DNA of 64,000 nucleotides, from positions 77,029,254-77,093,253 of the forward strand of contig NC_080068.1 in the NCBI RefSeq assembly GCF_949987535.1, given 5' to 3'. Made by a program: the position numbers and the translations under genes. The notes beneath the pieces are model-generated. The model made no database searches. It had not been told where the DNA came from and worked only from the letters and a program-made list of their open reading frames with translations. Below, piece by piece: positions 48,521 through 63,480 of this stretch. Every line of letters begins with the position of its first letter. The first letter of the stretch is position 1. This DNA comes from Balaenoptera acutorostrata (Eukaryota > Chordata > Mammalia > Artiodactyla > Balaenopteridae).

Positions 48521-50340
48521 GCCTCCAGATCCAAAGGCAGATTCATATTCATGAGAGCGGGATAAATAAAGACAAATCCCCACAGTAATAACACTTGGAT
48601 TCGCATCCGTCTTTGCTGGCCTTTAGGTTTAGGGGACTGAAGACAGATGTTTGCATCTCTTTTCTCCTCTTGTCTGGTGACCATAAAGAAAAACCATTTA
48701 GAGCGCTGCAATTTGTTTCCCGCCGCAGTAAAACCTTGTACACATTTATTTTCATTTCACCCCGTGCACAAAAAAGTGCACAGTGGTCACCAAGGGCCCT
48801 TCTTTATCAAATACGCATTGTACAACATACAACTGCAATAAAACTATCAGCCCTCCCCATAAAACTATCACCAAGCTCCTCGGCGGGTCCCACCGCCTGC
48901 GCTCCCGACTTCAGTGCTTTCTCATGTCCAGAGGACGCGCCATCACCTGAAATCAGCCTGAAACTCACCCAGCGGAGAAGCACGAGGTTTGGGGGGCCGC
49001 TGTCCCTGTTTAATCCATTACGGCGTCCGCTGCAGTTTAGTGCGCAATAAAACACAGTGGCAGTGGAGAGCGGGCGCCCATCCACTCCCCGGCACTAGCA
49101 TCGAATTAAACCACTTAGTTTGGCAAACACTGAACGCCTAAATGCCCCTATAAAGACTTTATGAGTTTGTTACTTTAATTACTGACTTGTTACAGAGCAC
49201 ATAAAGGGGGTAATGAATGCAATAAAACTAATTATCTACACATTTAATTCATATAAAATATCCAGGGTTTGTTTACACCACACGGCGATTCAACTAAGCA
49301 TTCCTCCTCTTGTCCACCGAGAGGAAGGATTTAATGAAATAGTTTCCCTTATTCTGCTAGAGCCTAACGAACCAAATGAAAATTACCCTCCGCTTAAATC
49401 ATGGGGCCACCGAGGTCCACAAATCACCACTCATTTCTTTGTCTGTGCCTCGCTGCCAGCACCCAAGAGCCTGGGGTGTTGGACAAGAAAAGTCCCCGAC
49501 CTGGAGCCTGGGCATTTAAAGAGCAAGGATTTCGTTCACTGCAGTCAGCAAACCTAAAGGGCAAGCAGACAGCAATCCTCTTTCGAAGGTTCGGGTCTTT
49601 GGAGAATTGTGGGTACCTGAAAAACTGGAGGCGAAAAAAAAAAAAAAAAAAAGAAAGGAAAGCACCCGAGAGGGATGGAAGAGGAGGCACATTTGGGGAC
49701 ACTTCGTGCCCGCTTGCCAGTTAAACAGAGTAATTAAAAGCAACAACCACACAAACCAACAAAATGCAAACCTCACGCTAATGCAGAAAAACCCAGAACT
49801 GAGCGCAAAGAAGCCATTGGTTGAGAATCCAGATGTTTTATATTCAAGAGCTTTTATTTGGCTGTTCTTTTATTTTTTAAATGGCTGGGTAAGCGGAGTC
49901 TCTAGAAAAGCACATTAAGCCAAGACAAGAAATGCAATTTATAAGATGCTTTTTTTAAAAAAAAAAAACCCTCTACCAGGTGTATTTTAAAGAAATCCAC
50001 TTATCGTTCACATACTTGGCCCACTTACTCTATGTTACAGGGCGCCTGAGTCTTGCCAATGTCCCAGTCCTTTATAACATTTCATGCACTTCAGGGGGTA
50101 GGCTTGTTGTTAAATTGAGCGTGTAACGCTCTTACAAAACAGGTTTTCTATGACATCAAGGTTTGTTCTCCCTAACTGAGAAAAAGAGTGAGAGAGAGAG
50201 AGAGAGAGAGGGAGAAAGAAGAAGGGGGAAAACACACACACTATCTCAATTTATGCCTAAGGTATATGATCAGTTAAAAAGGCTTAAAAGCTCAGGGAAA
50301 TTGGATCAGGGAGAATCGTCACCCAACTTTCATTATTTCC
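48521..50340. promoter_or_regulatory. Repeat-free PHOX2B upstream flank
   Basis: This AT-rich, unique sequence lies between the CpG island and the promoter, with many homeodomain-type motifs (GCAATAAAAC, TAATTAT, CCTTTATAA). No transposable element was recognised, only an A-run at 49637-49653 and a GA repeat at 50189-50212. The absence of repeats fits dense regulatory constraint, but conservation was not computed. Confidence 0.5.
48835..49228 (+). promoter_or_regulatory. Cluster of HOX9-13/CDX-like GCAATAAAAC motifs
   Basis: GCAATAAAAC occurs at 48835-48844, 49044-49053 and 49219-49228, with a related CCATAAAAC at 48857-48865. The 12-mer ATAAAACTATCA is repeated exactly at 48838-48849 and 48859-48870, 21 bp apart. 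These match the posterior HOX and CDX binding preference. Binding is inference. Confidence 0.45.
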
Positions 50341-53533
<3,193 letters not shown>

Positions 53534-55189
53534 TCTGGGATCCTGCGGCGGCGGCGGCGGCGGCGGGCGAGCCGGGGCCTGGCGGGCGAGTGGGCGAGCG
53601 GGTAGGCCCAAGGCTGTTGTCGCTGCTGCCGCGGCTTTTTCCTTGAGACCCTAAAGTGATCGCGATACGAATAAAGAGAAAACGGCGTCGCCTCCATTTC
53701 AACCCCACTCCTACCCCCTTCCTTAACCCCCAAACCAAACCAAACCAAACCACACACCTCCCTGGCTTCGCACCTGCCTCAGGGCCGCGCAGACGGGCCA
53801 GGGCTCCGCTTGCCGCCGGGGAGGTGTGAGCGGCGCGGCCTGGACTCGGGGGGAATCTCAGGGGGCTGTGTCTGTGTGTCGGTGTACGTCTGTCTCGGGG
53901 AATGTGTGTCTGTGGCCCGAGGAGGGTGACAGGGAGAGAGAGGTGGGAGGCCACAACCAACTCAGTGACTTGCTTAGAAAAAGAAAAAAGGAATCAAAAC
54001 TCCCCCAAATTAAAAAAAAAAAAGGAAGGAAGTAACAATTTTTAAAAAAACTCGAAAGTTTTTAAAATCTAAGAAAAATAAATAAAACAAAGTAAAGGGG
54101 GGAAGAGGGAAGCTGCGGCTGGCACTGTCTGAGGGCTCTATCTTGCGAATCCCTAAATTCATCCGCATCGCCCCCCCCCCCACCGGACAGCACAGACTCC
54201 CTTGGGGCTCCTCTTCAGGGAGAGTAGGAAGGCTTTCCAGACGCCCCGCTTCCCCTCTTGTCCTTGGATTCGGGCCGCTGCGGCGATGATTCGTGCAGAT
54301 GGTCCCCGCGGCCAAGGTGACTTCCTCACGCCCGCTTGCCAGCCCCACCTCGTCGAACAGCATCCCGCCATCTGCGCATCCGAACCGCGCACAGTTGCAG
54401 CCGGCAACCTGAATCTGTGCAGCCACTCGGCCCTGAAAGATACCCTATACATGAAATGCCTTTTCATCCTCAAACTCTGCAAACGATGTCACATATCTCG
54501 CAACTCTTCCCTTTTTTTCTCTCCTGACACCCCAACCGGCATTTTCTTCCACCAGCTTTTACTGAACCTTTTGGCACTGCTTTGGATTGGAGTCAATTGC
54601 AGTCCACGCAAATGGCTGCAGAGAAATCTACCCAGCAAGGAAAAGAGGCGCACACAAGTTTGCAGAAGTGTCTCTGCATTTCTGTTTGATCCGAAATGGA
54701 CGCACATCCTGTATGGTGGATGGACTGTATATTGATGATTCCATTCTTCTCGCAGTTTAGACATCTCTGTTGGGATTTTTTGTTTATTTGTTTTTTATTT
54801 TAAAAGGCACAAACTATAGATATTAGTTGAATGTTGAGGCTTTAACTTTTTTGGTGTCTTTCTACAACTGTGTTCTGTGACTCAATTGTATCGTGTTAAT
54901 ATCAGTACAGACCGTCTCCTGTACGTGACCGTATAATGTTTTTCCCTTCTTGTAGTCTCTATGGTGTGTCTTTATGGAATAATAAGGTTCTCACGGGTTC
55001 AATTCCTTTGTGTTTAGAGAGACCACGGTTCAGACAATGGTATATATTTTTGTTATCAGGTGCATGTCTGTCTGATTTCTTTTTTATTTTTTCCTTCTCG
55101 TTGGACTATGTTTGTGAACATAAGCGTCATAAGTTATGTTTCAGATTTTCGAATTTATTTATATGTGTTATAATGAATGCTTCTATTTA

Positions 55190-55197
55190 AAAGGGAA
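55190..55197 (+). promoter_or_regulatory. 8-mer miR-204/211 seed match in the PHOX2B 3' UTR
   Basis: AAAGGGAA is an 8-mer complement of the miR-204/211 seed. From memory, miR-204 is reported to repress PHOX2B through its 3' UTR. An AU-rich nonamer, TTATTTATA, lies just upstream at 55155-55163. Functional assignment is inference. Confidence 0.5.
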
Positions 55198-55254
55198 ATA
55201 TTTCTACATGTGCATATAGTTTTCCAAGAGTGTACCATTAACTTGATTGTTGAT

Positions 55255-55260
55255 AATAAA
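55255..55260 (+). terminator. PHOX2B: Polyadenylation signal AATAAA, likely distal PHOX2B 3' end
   Basis: A canonical AATAAA sits at the end of an AT-rich 3' UTR and is followed by a T-rich tract (55295-55325). The implied 3' UTR of about 1.75 kb fits the long PHOX2B mRNA. Confidence 0.75.
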
Positions 55261-55285
55261 AACAAAAAGCAAGTCTAGCAACTGA

Positions 55286-55861
55286 ACTATTCCGACTTTT
55301 TCTTGACTCATTTTTGTTTGATTTTTTAAAATAAATTAATTTAAAAACGATAAGGGAGGACAGAGGAAATCGTACAGAATCTCTAGAAGCCGCTGCGGCT
55401 CTGGAAACCTAGGTGGGTTGGGGAATCTAAGTTCATGCGGCTAAATCCAGCCAATATAAAATTTAGTGCTTGGGACAGCAGGCAGGATTCTTCTGGTCCA
55501 TTTTTATTTCTTTCCCAGTCACAGAGCACAGAAGAAGACGAGGGCGTTGATAAAAGTGTTCGGATCCGTGCCTAGGCTGCGGATCCGCGGACTCGGTAGC
55601 CGAGGAAGCAGGGTTAGGCAGCCCTCCTATTCCCAGCTTTGAGACGCACTCGAAAGTGCAGCGTGCAGGCGCCTTCAGGACCGATGGCGTCCGGGGAGGG
55701 CCAGGCGGTCCAGCCTCCTTAAGCCCCCAAAACTGCTGGCACCCAGAGACACCGGGGTGGGTGGGTGGGTGGGGGTCTTTGCGTGGACGGGTGCATCTGG
55801 AAGGCACCAGCCGGAGAGCAGCTCTGCCATGTTGGTGTGTTTGGAGAAATAACATCTACAA
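55286..55861. other. Sequence just downstream of PHOX2B, with G-quadruplex motif
   Basis: GC-moderate unique DNA. Five G-runs separated by single T bases lie at 55754-55775, a strong G-quadruplex motif. Confidence 0.5.
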
Positions 55862-56098
55862 CAACTGGAATTAGCGAGCACTTGCCTGTACCAGGTTGTG
55901 TTTTCCATACATTATCTCATCTACCCCTCAAAACAACATGAGGAAGCAGGTGCAATTCCTATCCCTATTTTCTTTTAAACAGATGAGGAAGCTGAGGCAG
56001 CAGAGAGGTTAACTTGCTCGAGAGGTTCTGGTGTGTGAGGGATGGCGCTAGCCTTTGACCCCAGGAAATCTGATTCCAGAGCCTGCCCTTTAACTACA
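55862..56098 (-). mobile_element. MIR SINE
   Basis: CATACATTATCTCATCTACC, CAGATGAGGAAGCTGAGGC and TCTGATTCCAGAGCCTGCCC are reverse MIR. Confidence 0.8.
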
Positions 56099-56099
56099 C

Positions 56100-56272
56100 C
56101 GGTGGTTCCCAAAGTGTGGTCCCTGGACCAGCGGCCTCAGCGTCACCTGGGAACTTGTTAGACCCACGAATTCTTAGACCCCATCTGAGACCTACTGAAT
56201 CAGAAACTCTGGGAGTGAGGCCCAGCCATCTGTGTTTCACAAGCCCTATAGAGGATATGAGAACCGCTGAAC
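56100..56272 (-). mobile_element. MER5A-like hAT element
   Basis: GGTGGTTCCCAAAGTGTGGTC at one end and GAGAACCGCTG at the other, with CTACTGAATCAGAAACTC between. Nearly full length. Confidence 0.85.
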
Positions 56273-57884
56273 TACACTATAATTAACCCAAATGGGAAGG
56301 TTCTAGCATTAGAACTGCATTGGGAACAGGTGGGTTTGTGCATGATGGGGGTGGGGGCAGTTCTGGAAGCTTCAATGACACAATTTTGGAAGGAAAGAAT
56401 CATCACCACAGACCCAAGGTGGAATTCTGCCTCTTCCTTGGACTGTTTGGCTGGGTCAACTTCTTCAAGCAGTTGCCCATGTGGACTTTTGGTACTTACC
56501 TTGGTACCTTTCTGGTTGGGCTTTATCAATGGAGGAGCCAGCTTCCCTCATTTGAGTGGAGGCCACAGTCTGCCAACTCTGGTCTGAGGATTAGCAGCTG
56601 ATCTGGTTTGAATTTATCAGGGCTTCTCACTTAGAGAATCCGAATATAGTGTGCATCAGATTAGGCAGGTTTCATTAAAAATTTTGAAAACTTTGGGTCT
56701 TATCAAACTTCCAATCATTTTTCTAAAAAGCTTTTAAATAGTCTTTAAAAAATCTGTCTCTAAATGGCCTTCAGTAAATTCTCCAAGACAGCATTCCATA
56801 AACAATGGCATTAATTGTGCTGGTCTAAAATGCCAGCAATTGCCAGATCCCTGAGACCCCAGTCTTCAGTTGTAAATATAACTTAGAAGGTCTGGAAGAG
56901 GCAAAAAGAAGGGCAGGAATGTATTGACATAAAGGGCATTCAAGGCCCAGGTAACCCAGTCCTGGACTTGGCTGGAGGAAAATTAGCCTTCCTCTGGGCA
57001 TTGAGGGCCACCAAGTAAGCCTCTACGAGCTGATAGCAGGCCAGTGGGACAGGCATTCTGGAGAAGGCAAGACCAGGAGAGAGAAAAAAAAACAATAAGG
57101 AGAGAGAGGGAAGAAGAGAGATAGAGAAAGAAGAGGAAAAACAAATAGCCAAGGAAGAGTTTTTGGAAACCCCAAGGAGGGCCCTAGAAATCCTTTCAGA
57201 TTTGGATAAACTCGATAAGCTTCCCCAAATTCCCTTCTCCTGGCCTTGACCTGCTTTGAGCAACTTATCTCCAGGACAAGGGAAACTTTGGAATATGGTG
57301 AGGAAAACATGCTTCACTCTCTCCACCCCCCCTCCCCACCAGCTTCCCAGAAGACTGTATTTTAAATATCTGGAGGCATCCAGCTCTAGTATTTCAAATA
57401 TCAACGTCTTTTTACTTTGGGTCACCTCTGCCTCTGGTCAAAAAGCGAGCTGTCGGGAGGCAAGTTTATGATCAAATGCAGAATAATGCTCCTGGAATAT
57501 GATGGAATCTAGTGGCAGGACACTATGTCTCTTGTATTGTGTCATTTCCTTGGAGCCCTGCACAGTGTGAACAAGCTCACTTTCACTTTTCCTCTCCTAA
57601 GGAATTTGCATTTTGGCTCATCAAGGCATCCCTTTTCCTGGCAACTCTGGGACCACATGTGACTTCACAAAACCTGCATGAGTTACTGCCAGACAGCCGT
57701 CTCTAGGCCCAGTCTCCTTCACCATGGTCGAGTACAGGGAACCAGAGAGTGGTTTCAGAGGGCAGCCCATAACCCAGCAAACAGTAGCTGTCTGCTACTC
57801 ACCTCAGATGCTTCTCTGTGGCCACCTCATGTCCTTAGAAAGATGGCCTCTGGCTAGATAGAGACGGCCCTCAATTCAGGGAAA
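56273..57884. other. Intergenic sequence
   Basis: No gene or clear repeat; purine-rich 57075-57170. Confidence 0.4.
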
Positions 57885-58065
57885 GGAACTCTGTGACCTT
57901 GGACAGCAAATTATTAATCTCTCTGAGCCTGATTCATCAGCCATAAATGTGAATAATAGTACAGACTTGTGAGTTTGTTGGGGGGATTACATAAGATGTC
58001 CAGTAAATACCTGGCAGAGCAGGGAGTTTTCAGCAAATGTCAAATATTATTTTTAACATTATTTT
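57885..58065 (+). mobile_element. MIR SINE
   Basis: CTCTGTGACCTTGGACAGC, TCTCTCTGAGCCTG and AATACCTGGCAGAGC are sense MIR. Confidence 0.7.
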
Positions 58066-58254
58066 ATTATGTAACTCCTAGATTGTCTTAATCTCCCTAG
58101 CTCAAGCCTCAGAAGATTAAAAAGATCCCTCAGTTGTCACTTATGTCAATGGCCCAGGAACACAGAGTGTGAGAGAATATGCAAAGTGGAATTGGAGAAC
58201 TTTGCTGAGGGTGACAGTTAACAGCCTAGAATCAGCCAAAGGCTGACAAGTAAT

Positions 58255-58505
58255 AACTACTAATATTTATTGAGTGCTTATTATATGCCAGGCACTTTTA
58301 AGCTGACAAGCTTTAAAGCATTCAATCCTCACAACTACCCTACTGGAAAAGTGCTATTCCCACTTTTTTTTTTTTTCTTAGGAGGAAACTGAGGCATAGA
58401 GAGGTAAGGTAACATGCCCAGGTCACACAGCTGGTAGTAACGCAGCAGGAATCTAATCCCAACTGGTTTGTCTCCCAAGCCCATGCACCTTAACAACTGT
58501 TCTTT
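58255..58505 (-). mobile_element. MIR SINE, nearly full length
   Basis: TTATTGAGTGCTTATTATATG, GAAACTGAGGCATAGAGAGG and GGTCACACAGCTGGTAGTAAC are reverse MIR; a T-run is inserted near 58364. Confidence 0.85.
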
Positions 58506-59984
58506 ACAGTCTCTGCAAAGGGATGAATTCATTTTAGCCCATGAGGTCCTATACTGCCAGACCTGGGAAGAGATGTCCCCTTGCAAAAGGACTCTGAGAG
58601 GTAGGTGAGAGTTAGAAAGGGCATCAGGAGGAGCAGGACTGGATGAGAATCCCAACCAGATTCAGAATGAAGTCCAGGGCCTGAAAGGAGCAGGCTTTGG
58701 GGTCCCCACAAGGAGGGAGAATGTTTTCTGCAAGGCAACACATCTACAGTTCATAGTCCCGCTCTGGTAAGTGAACAAGGCAAGGAGTGGCTGGAGGCGT
58801 GGCACATGAAAGGGGAAAGAACAGTTACACTGATGAACTGTGGAACGTTGGTAGGTAGACAGGAATGGATGTCAGGAATAGATGTCAACCTCTAGGCTCA
58901 TTTATCACCACCATGACAGACACATCAAATGGCGCAAATGACAAAGCCCACCTGAATCCTTAATTGTTCCAGCCGTAATTTCAGAGTGGCCACTCACAAC
59001 TCTCTGTAGATAATAAAACCAAATGCCTTCACTCACTAGTACTTCCATATTGGAAAGCAAAGTACAGTGCAAAGACCTGTGACCTCCTCAGACCAATAGG
59101 CAGGTTATCTGAAGATGATCTATGACTATGTCCCCATCACCACAGTAGACATCTTGGGTAGTGCTAGTCTTGGCTTAACTCAGGAGTTCTTAACCTTGGG
59201 TTCATGAACTGAATTCAAGGAGGAGAGAAAAAAATACATATATTTTTTCACTAATCTCTACCTGAAATTTGGCATTTTTTCAATGATGAATGTAGGCAAC
59301 AAAGCCACAGTAGTAGTATTAGTACCTATGACTGTCACCAGTGAAATCACAGATACTTTCATTTCATGTTAGAGGTTTTGAAACGATCTCAATATGTCAT
59401 TTGCATTCATCATTAATTTGAAATTATGGTAATTATTAAACCAGCTACTAGATCTTGTTATTTAATACGTTAATAAAGACGCACATACATGATTACAGCG
59501 CCAATTTGTTTTAAAACATTTTTCATAATTTTATTTTACTTGGCTTCTTTTGTAATCCTATGCATTTTATTTTTTTACATTTAAAAACATTATCTTGAGA
59601 GGGGTTCATGGGCATCACCGGCTGCCAAGGGTTCTGTGGTGCGTGCACACGCGTGCTCGCGCACACACACACACACACATACATACACACATACACACAC
59701 AAGCTAGGAGCTCCTGGCTAATTGATGAGAGCAGGGTATTCCACCCCGCTGCAAAGCCCTGACTTTAAGAATCTCTCATCAAGACCAGAGCATGAAATCA
59801 TTTTACTCTACAGGTGGAAGAAATATTAGTCAAGTCCTATAACATGCTCCTTTAAAGGACAAAATAAAATAAAACAAGCCCCCAAAGCTGAACAAAGAAA
59901 ATTCCAGGATTTTAAAGACCACTGCTGCGTGGAGGTGACAGACAGCACAGGAGAACAAGAGGTGATTAAAAGGTTTCAACAGGA
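58506..59984. other. Intergenic sequence
   Basis: AT-rich unique sequence with the AC repeat listed next. Confidence 0.4.
59643..59701. repeat. (CA)n microsatellite, compound with ACAT units
   Basis: Imperfect purine-pyrimidine alternation with CG-rich start (GCACACGCGTGCTCGCGCAC), a possible Z-DNA sequence. Confidence 0.9.
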
Positions 59985-60190
59985 TTTGAATATCCTCATC
60001 ATATTTGCTGAGTATCTGCATGGGCCGGGCACTGTGCTGGGTGCACCACAGAGCAGCCCCTACGATGAAGGTGGTGCTTTCCTTCTATTACACTACTGAA
60101 ATCCAAAACCATTGAGTCACATGTCCAAGTCACACCACTAATAATGGTAGAGCCAGGATGCAACCCACAGCCCTGAGTCTTAGCCAATAT
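59985..60190 (-). mobile_element. MIR SINE
   Basis: GGGCCGGGCACTGTGCTGGG and TGGTAGAGCCAGGATGC are reverse MIR. Confidence 0.65.
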
Positions 60191-60589
60191 GCTAAAAAGC
60201 TTTAAAAAAATGAGAAAAGGAATTCTTCATCTTCTGGGCTGTCACTCACTTTATCTTTTGTCTGAACCTGAAGCTATTTAGTTTGTTAAAATACCCCAAG
60301 GCCAAGTGATTGAACAACGATGTTACTTTAGCCTTGCATTTGATGTCAAAGACCTCCCTCTGGGGAAAGTCAGACATCAAGGGGGAAATAAAGTCTTCTT
60401 ACCTGGACATAATTTCATTAGGGAACCAAGTGGATGACTGTTTGCTATTTGCTATCCAATGATTTAAGCGGTGATTTTCAGAACAGGAAGAGCCTGAGTG
60501 TAAAATTTAATTTCTTTAAGGCCCTAGAGGCATGGCTACTTCGGGCAAAAGTGAAGTGTAAACCTGGTTTGTCTGAGGCATAAGATATT

Positions 60590-60810
60590 GTGCTTTTGGA
60601 GTATTTATTATGTGTTAGGTACTTGGCTAACTGTTTAGCATTTGTTATGTATTACGACCTTTCAAAATTCCTAAGGTAGATAATATTGTTCTCATTTTTA
60701 AAAATCCAAGTAACAGAGAGGCCGAGCAACTTGCTTAAGATCCCAGAGCTGGTAAGTGCCAGAGCTGAGCTCCAAATCAATGTCCCTTTGATTCCAAAGC
60801 CCTGATCAAT
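60590..60810 (-). mobile_element. MIR SINE
   Basis: TATTTATTATGTGTTAGGTAC, GAGAGGCCGAGCAACTTGC and GATTCCAAAGCCCTGATC are reverse MIR. Confidence 0.75.
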
Positions 60811-60904
60811 CTCCGAGAGGTCCCAGAGTCCAGAGGAATCACTGAGGCAATAGCCTAGAACCCAGCACTGCCCTTAGCCTGCCTGCTGACGCCTTAAGCC
60901 AATG

Positions 60905-61040
60905 TTAAAAAGGATAGAGAGCATTATGAAAATGTTCTGGAATTTATAGTGATGATGGCTATACAACTTTGTGAATATACTAAAACCCACCAAATTGTAC
61001 ACTTTAAAAGAGTGAATTTTATGTTATGTGAATCATATCT
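60905..61040 (+). mobile_element. Old L1 3' end
   Basis: AAAATGTTCTGGAATTTATAG to TTGTACACTTTAAAAGAGTG is sense L1M 3' UTR, ending at CATATCTCGAT. The next element reads in the opposite direction. Confidence 0.8.
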
Positions 61041-61478
61041 CGATTTTTTAATTGAATAAATTTGACATGTAATGTATAAATTTAAGGTGTACAGCTGTGT
61101 TACTTTGATACATTTATATATTGTAATATGATTGCTGATATAGTGCTATTTATCACATTATATAGTTATAGTACAGTATTATTGTCTATATTCATTACAC
61201 TGTGCATTAGATCTCTATGGTTCATTTACTATTCTTTACAAGTTTGTACCCTTAAACACCATCGCTCTTAACCCCCTCCCCGCCGATTCCCTGGTAACCA
61301 CCATTTTACTCTGTTTTTAACAGGTTTCACTTTTTTAGATTCCACATTAAGTGATATCATATGGTACTTGCCTTTCTCTGTCTGACATCTTGCTTAGCTT
61401 AACGTGTTCAAGGTCCAACCATGTTGTCACAAATGGCAGGATGCCCTGCTTTCTCATGGCTGAATAATATTCCATTGC
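61041..61478 (-). mobile_element. L1 3' region, opposed to its left neighbour
   Basis: TGACATGTAATGTATAAATTT to TTAGATTCCACATTAAGTG to GGCTGAATAATATTCCATTG is reverse L1, cut at the right by a SINE. Confidence 0.85.
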
Positions 61479-61800
61479 AGGGCTCCTCTGGTGGCGCAGT
61501 GGTTAAGAATCCACCTGCCAATGCAGGGGACAAGGGTTCAAGCCCCGGTCAGGGAAGATCCCACATGCTGCGGGGCAACTAAGCCCGTGCGCCACAACTA
61601 CAGAGGCTGCGCTCTAGAACCCGTGAGTCACAACTACTAAGCCCTCGAGCCACAATTACTGGAGCCTGTGCTCTGCAACAAGAGAAGTCCCCGCAATGAG
61701 AAGCCTGCACACCACAACCAAGAGTAGCCCCTGCTCACCGCAACTAGAGAAAGCCCACATGTAGCAACGAAGACCCAAAGCAGCCAAAAAAAAAAAAATT
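61479..61800 (+). mobile_element. Older CHR-type SINE
   Basis: GGGCTCCTCTGGTGGCGCAG to CCAAAGCAGCC with an A-run at 61787-61798. It is diverged like the copy at 6694-6971. No clear target-site duplication is visible. Confidence 0.9.
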
Positions 61801-63185
61801 TTTTTTTTAAAGCAGAGACTAATACAGGAAACCCATGTCTTGTCTTCCTCTATGATATCCTTGATTTCTTGCAGGTATAATTCATATACACCTTCATCTT
61901 AGTCTTAAGTCAGAGCAACATAAATTAACAAAGGGGGGAGAGAGTGAAATATATTACCATTTTCTTAAGCAATTATCCTTTTTTTTTTTAAAGTCTGCTG
62001 AATGTATGTTCTCCAGTATTGATTTTAAAACAAAATGCGCAAAAAATTCTTAAGCTGAAACCTTACACTGTAGTAATTTTTTCAATCTAATCATTGAAAG
62101 TCCAGAGAGCTGTTAAAATAATCAGATATTTAACCATCCCTATACCTGACCATATATTCAAAAAGTCATGCATGGTAACTTCTTTCTAGGGGCACTCTTG
62201 CCTTCTATTGAAGGAAAAGAAGTCGAATTTAAAGGATATTTGAAAATGTCTGTGGGCATTCTTTCACTTATGCTGAAATTTTCTTCAAGTTCACTGAAAC
62301 ATTTTAAACAAGTCATTTCTTGAAAATTCTCAAAAGGCTAAAATTTCAGTGCACATTTACTAGCAGAAATTAGGATATCCCACCTGAAAGGTTGTTTCAT
62401 GTTTTGTTGTAAGGTCTTTTGAGACGTATAGATGATGTTAAAATATGAGGTTACAAGAAGACAAAAGTTGCATTTTAGGAGTTGATTTTCTGGCCTTAAG
62501 ACAATTGGGTCTTTTTGTTAACCCAGGATTCTCCTGCTCATAAAGTTTCTACTTAGAAGGAGAGAACCACCTCTAGATGATAGCCCTGTAGTTACTTTCT
62601 TTTTGGTAGGACGTCCTTCAGCGCTGTTAGGACAAGGATTGGTTAGGACTAGTTTCCATGTCATTCACACCTACTTGCTGGAAAAGTAGTTTGTGATAAG
62701 TAATAGAACCATATCTGAATAATTTAGTGATTTCAAAGTTTTAAAAAATTTCATAGGTAATTCACGGACAAGGTAGAAGTTCAAATGAGTTAAAAGGGTC
62801 AATGAAAAGTATATCTTCTTCTTACCTCTGTCCCCTCAAAGTAACCAGACTTAGTAGTTTCTTTTGTATCTTTCTTAAGTATAATGGAACGGCTTACCTA
62901 ATTTCTGTACTTTTAAAAAAAATTCAACATATATCCCAAAAGTCACTCCCTATCAAAATCTGTTGATCTGCCTTATTTTTAATGGCTTCGTAGTATTTGG
63001 TTTCCAAAAAGGAATGCAACACGGTTCCTACGCTCCTAATGGCTCCTTGAATGGAAAGGAAGAACGTGACAAGAGACTGCTAATTCTTGCTAATAAGTAT
63101 TCTCCTCTTCTTCCAGTTAGTGAAAGAACCCCTTGACTTTTTGACTGGCTGCGACGTGGGCATCCAGATAGAGGGTACATTTCCC
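61801..63185. other. Intergenic sequence
   Basis: AT-rich unique sequence; nothing recognised. Confidence 0.4.
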
Positions 63186-63480
63186 AGCCTCCCTTGAACC
63201 TAGACATGGCCATATACCTAAGTTCTAGCCAACGGGATGAGAGCTGAAGTGATCTGTGCCACTTCTAGGTCATGCCCTTTAAAGAAAGCTGCTTGCTGTC
63301 AACCTCTTTTCCTTTTGCTATGTGATAGAATGTAGATGTGGTGGTGAAATAGAAGGTTCCTGAGCCCATGGACCCCTTCTTAGAGTAGAACCCACCCTAT
63401 TATCCTCTATCAATTTTTACAGAGAAATAAATAAACTATTCCACCAGCAATTGTTTGGTCTGTGTTAAACAACTGAACCA
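63186..63480 (+). repeat. Ancient LTR-like repeat
   Basis: CATTTCCCAGCCTCCCTTGAAC, GGCCATATACCTAAGTTC and AAATAAATAAACTATTCCACC; related to 8310-8615 (shared CATTTCCCAGCCTCCCTTG). Confidence 0.55.

Larger units (their letters stand above)
53534..55285 (+). other. PHOX2B: PHOX2B 3' untranslated region
   Basis: The region runs from the stop codon to about 25 bases past AATAAA at 55255. It starts GC-rich with a GCG repeat right after the stop (about 53545-53568), then an AAACC repeat (53727-53750), and becomes AT-rich distally. A proximal AATAAA at 53670-53675 could give a very short alternative 3' end. No transposable element interrupts it. The exact cleavage site is inferred. Confidence 0.8.
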
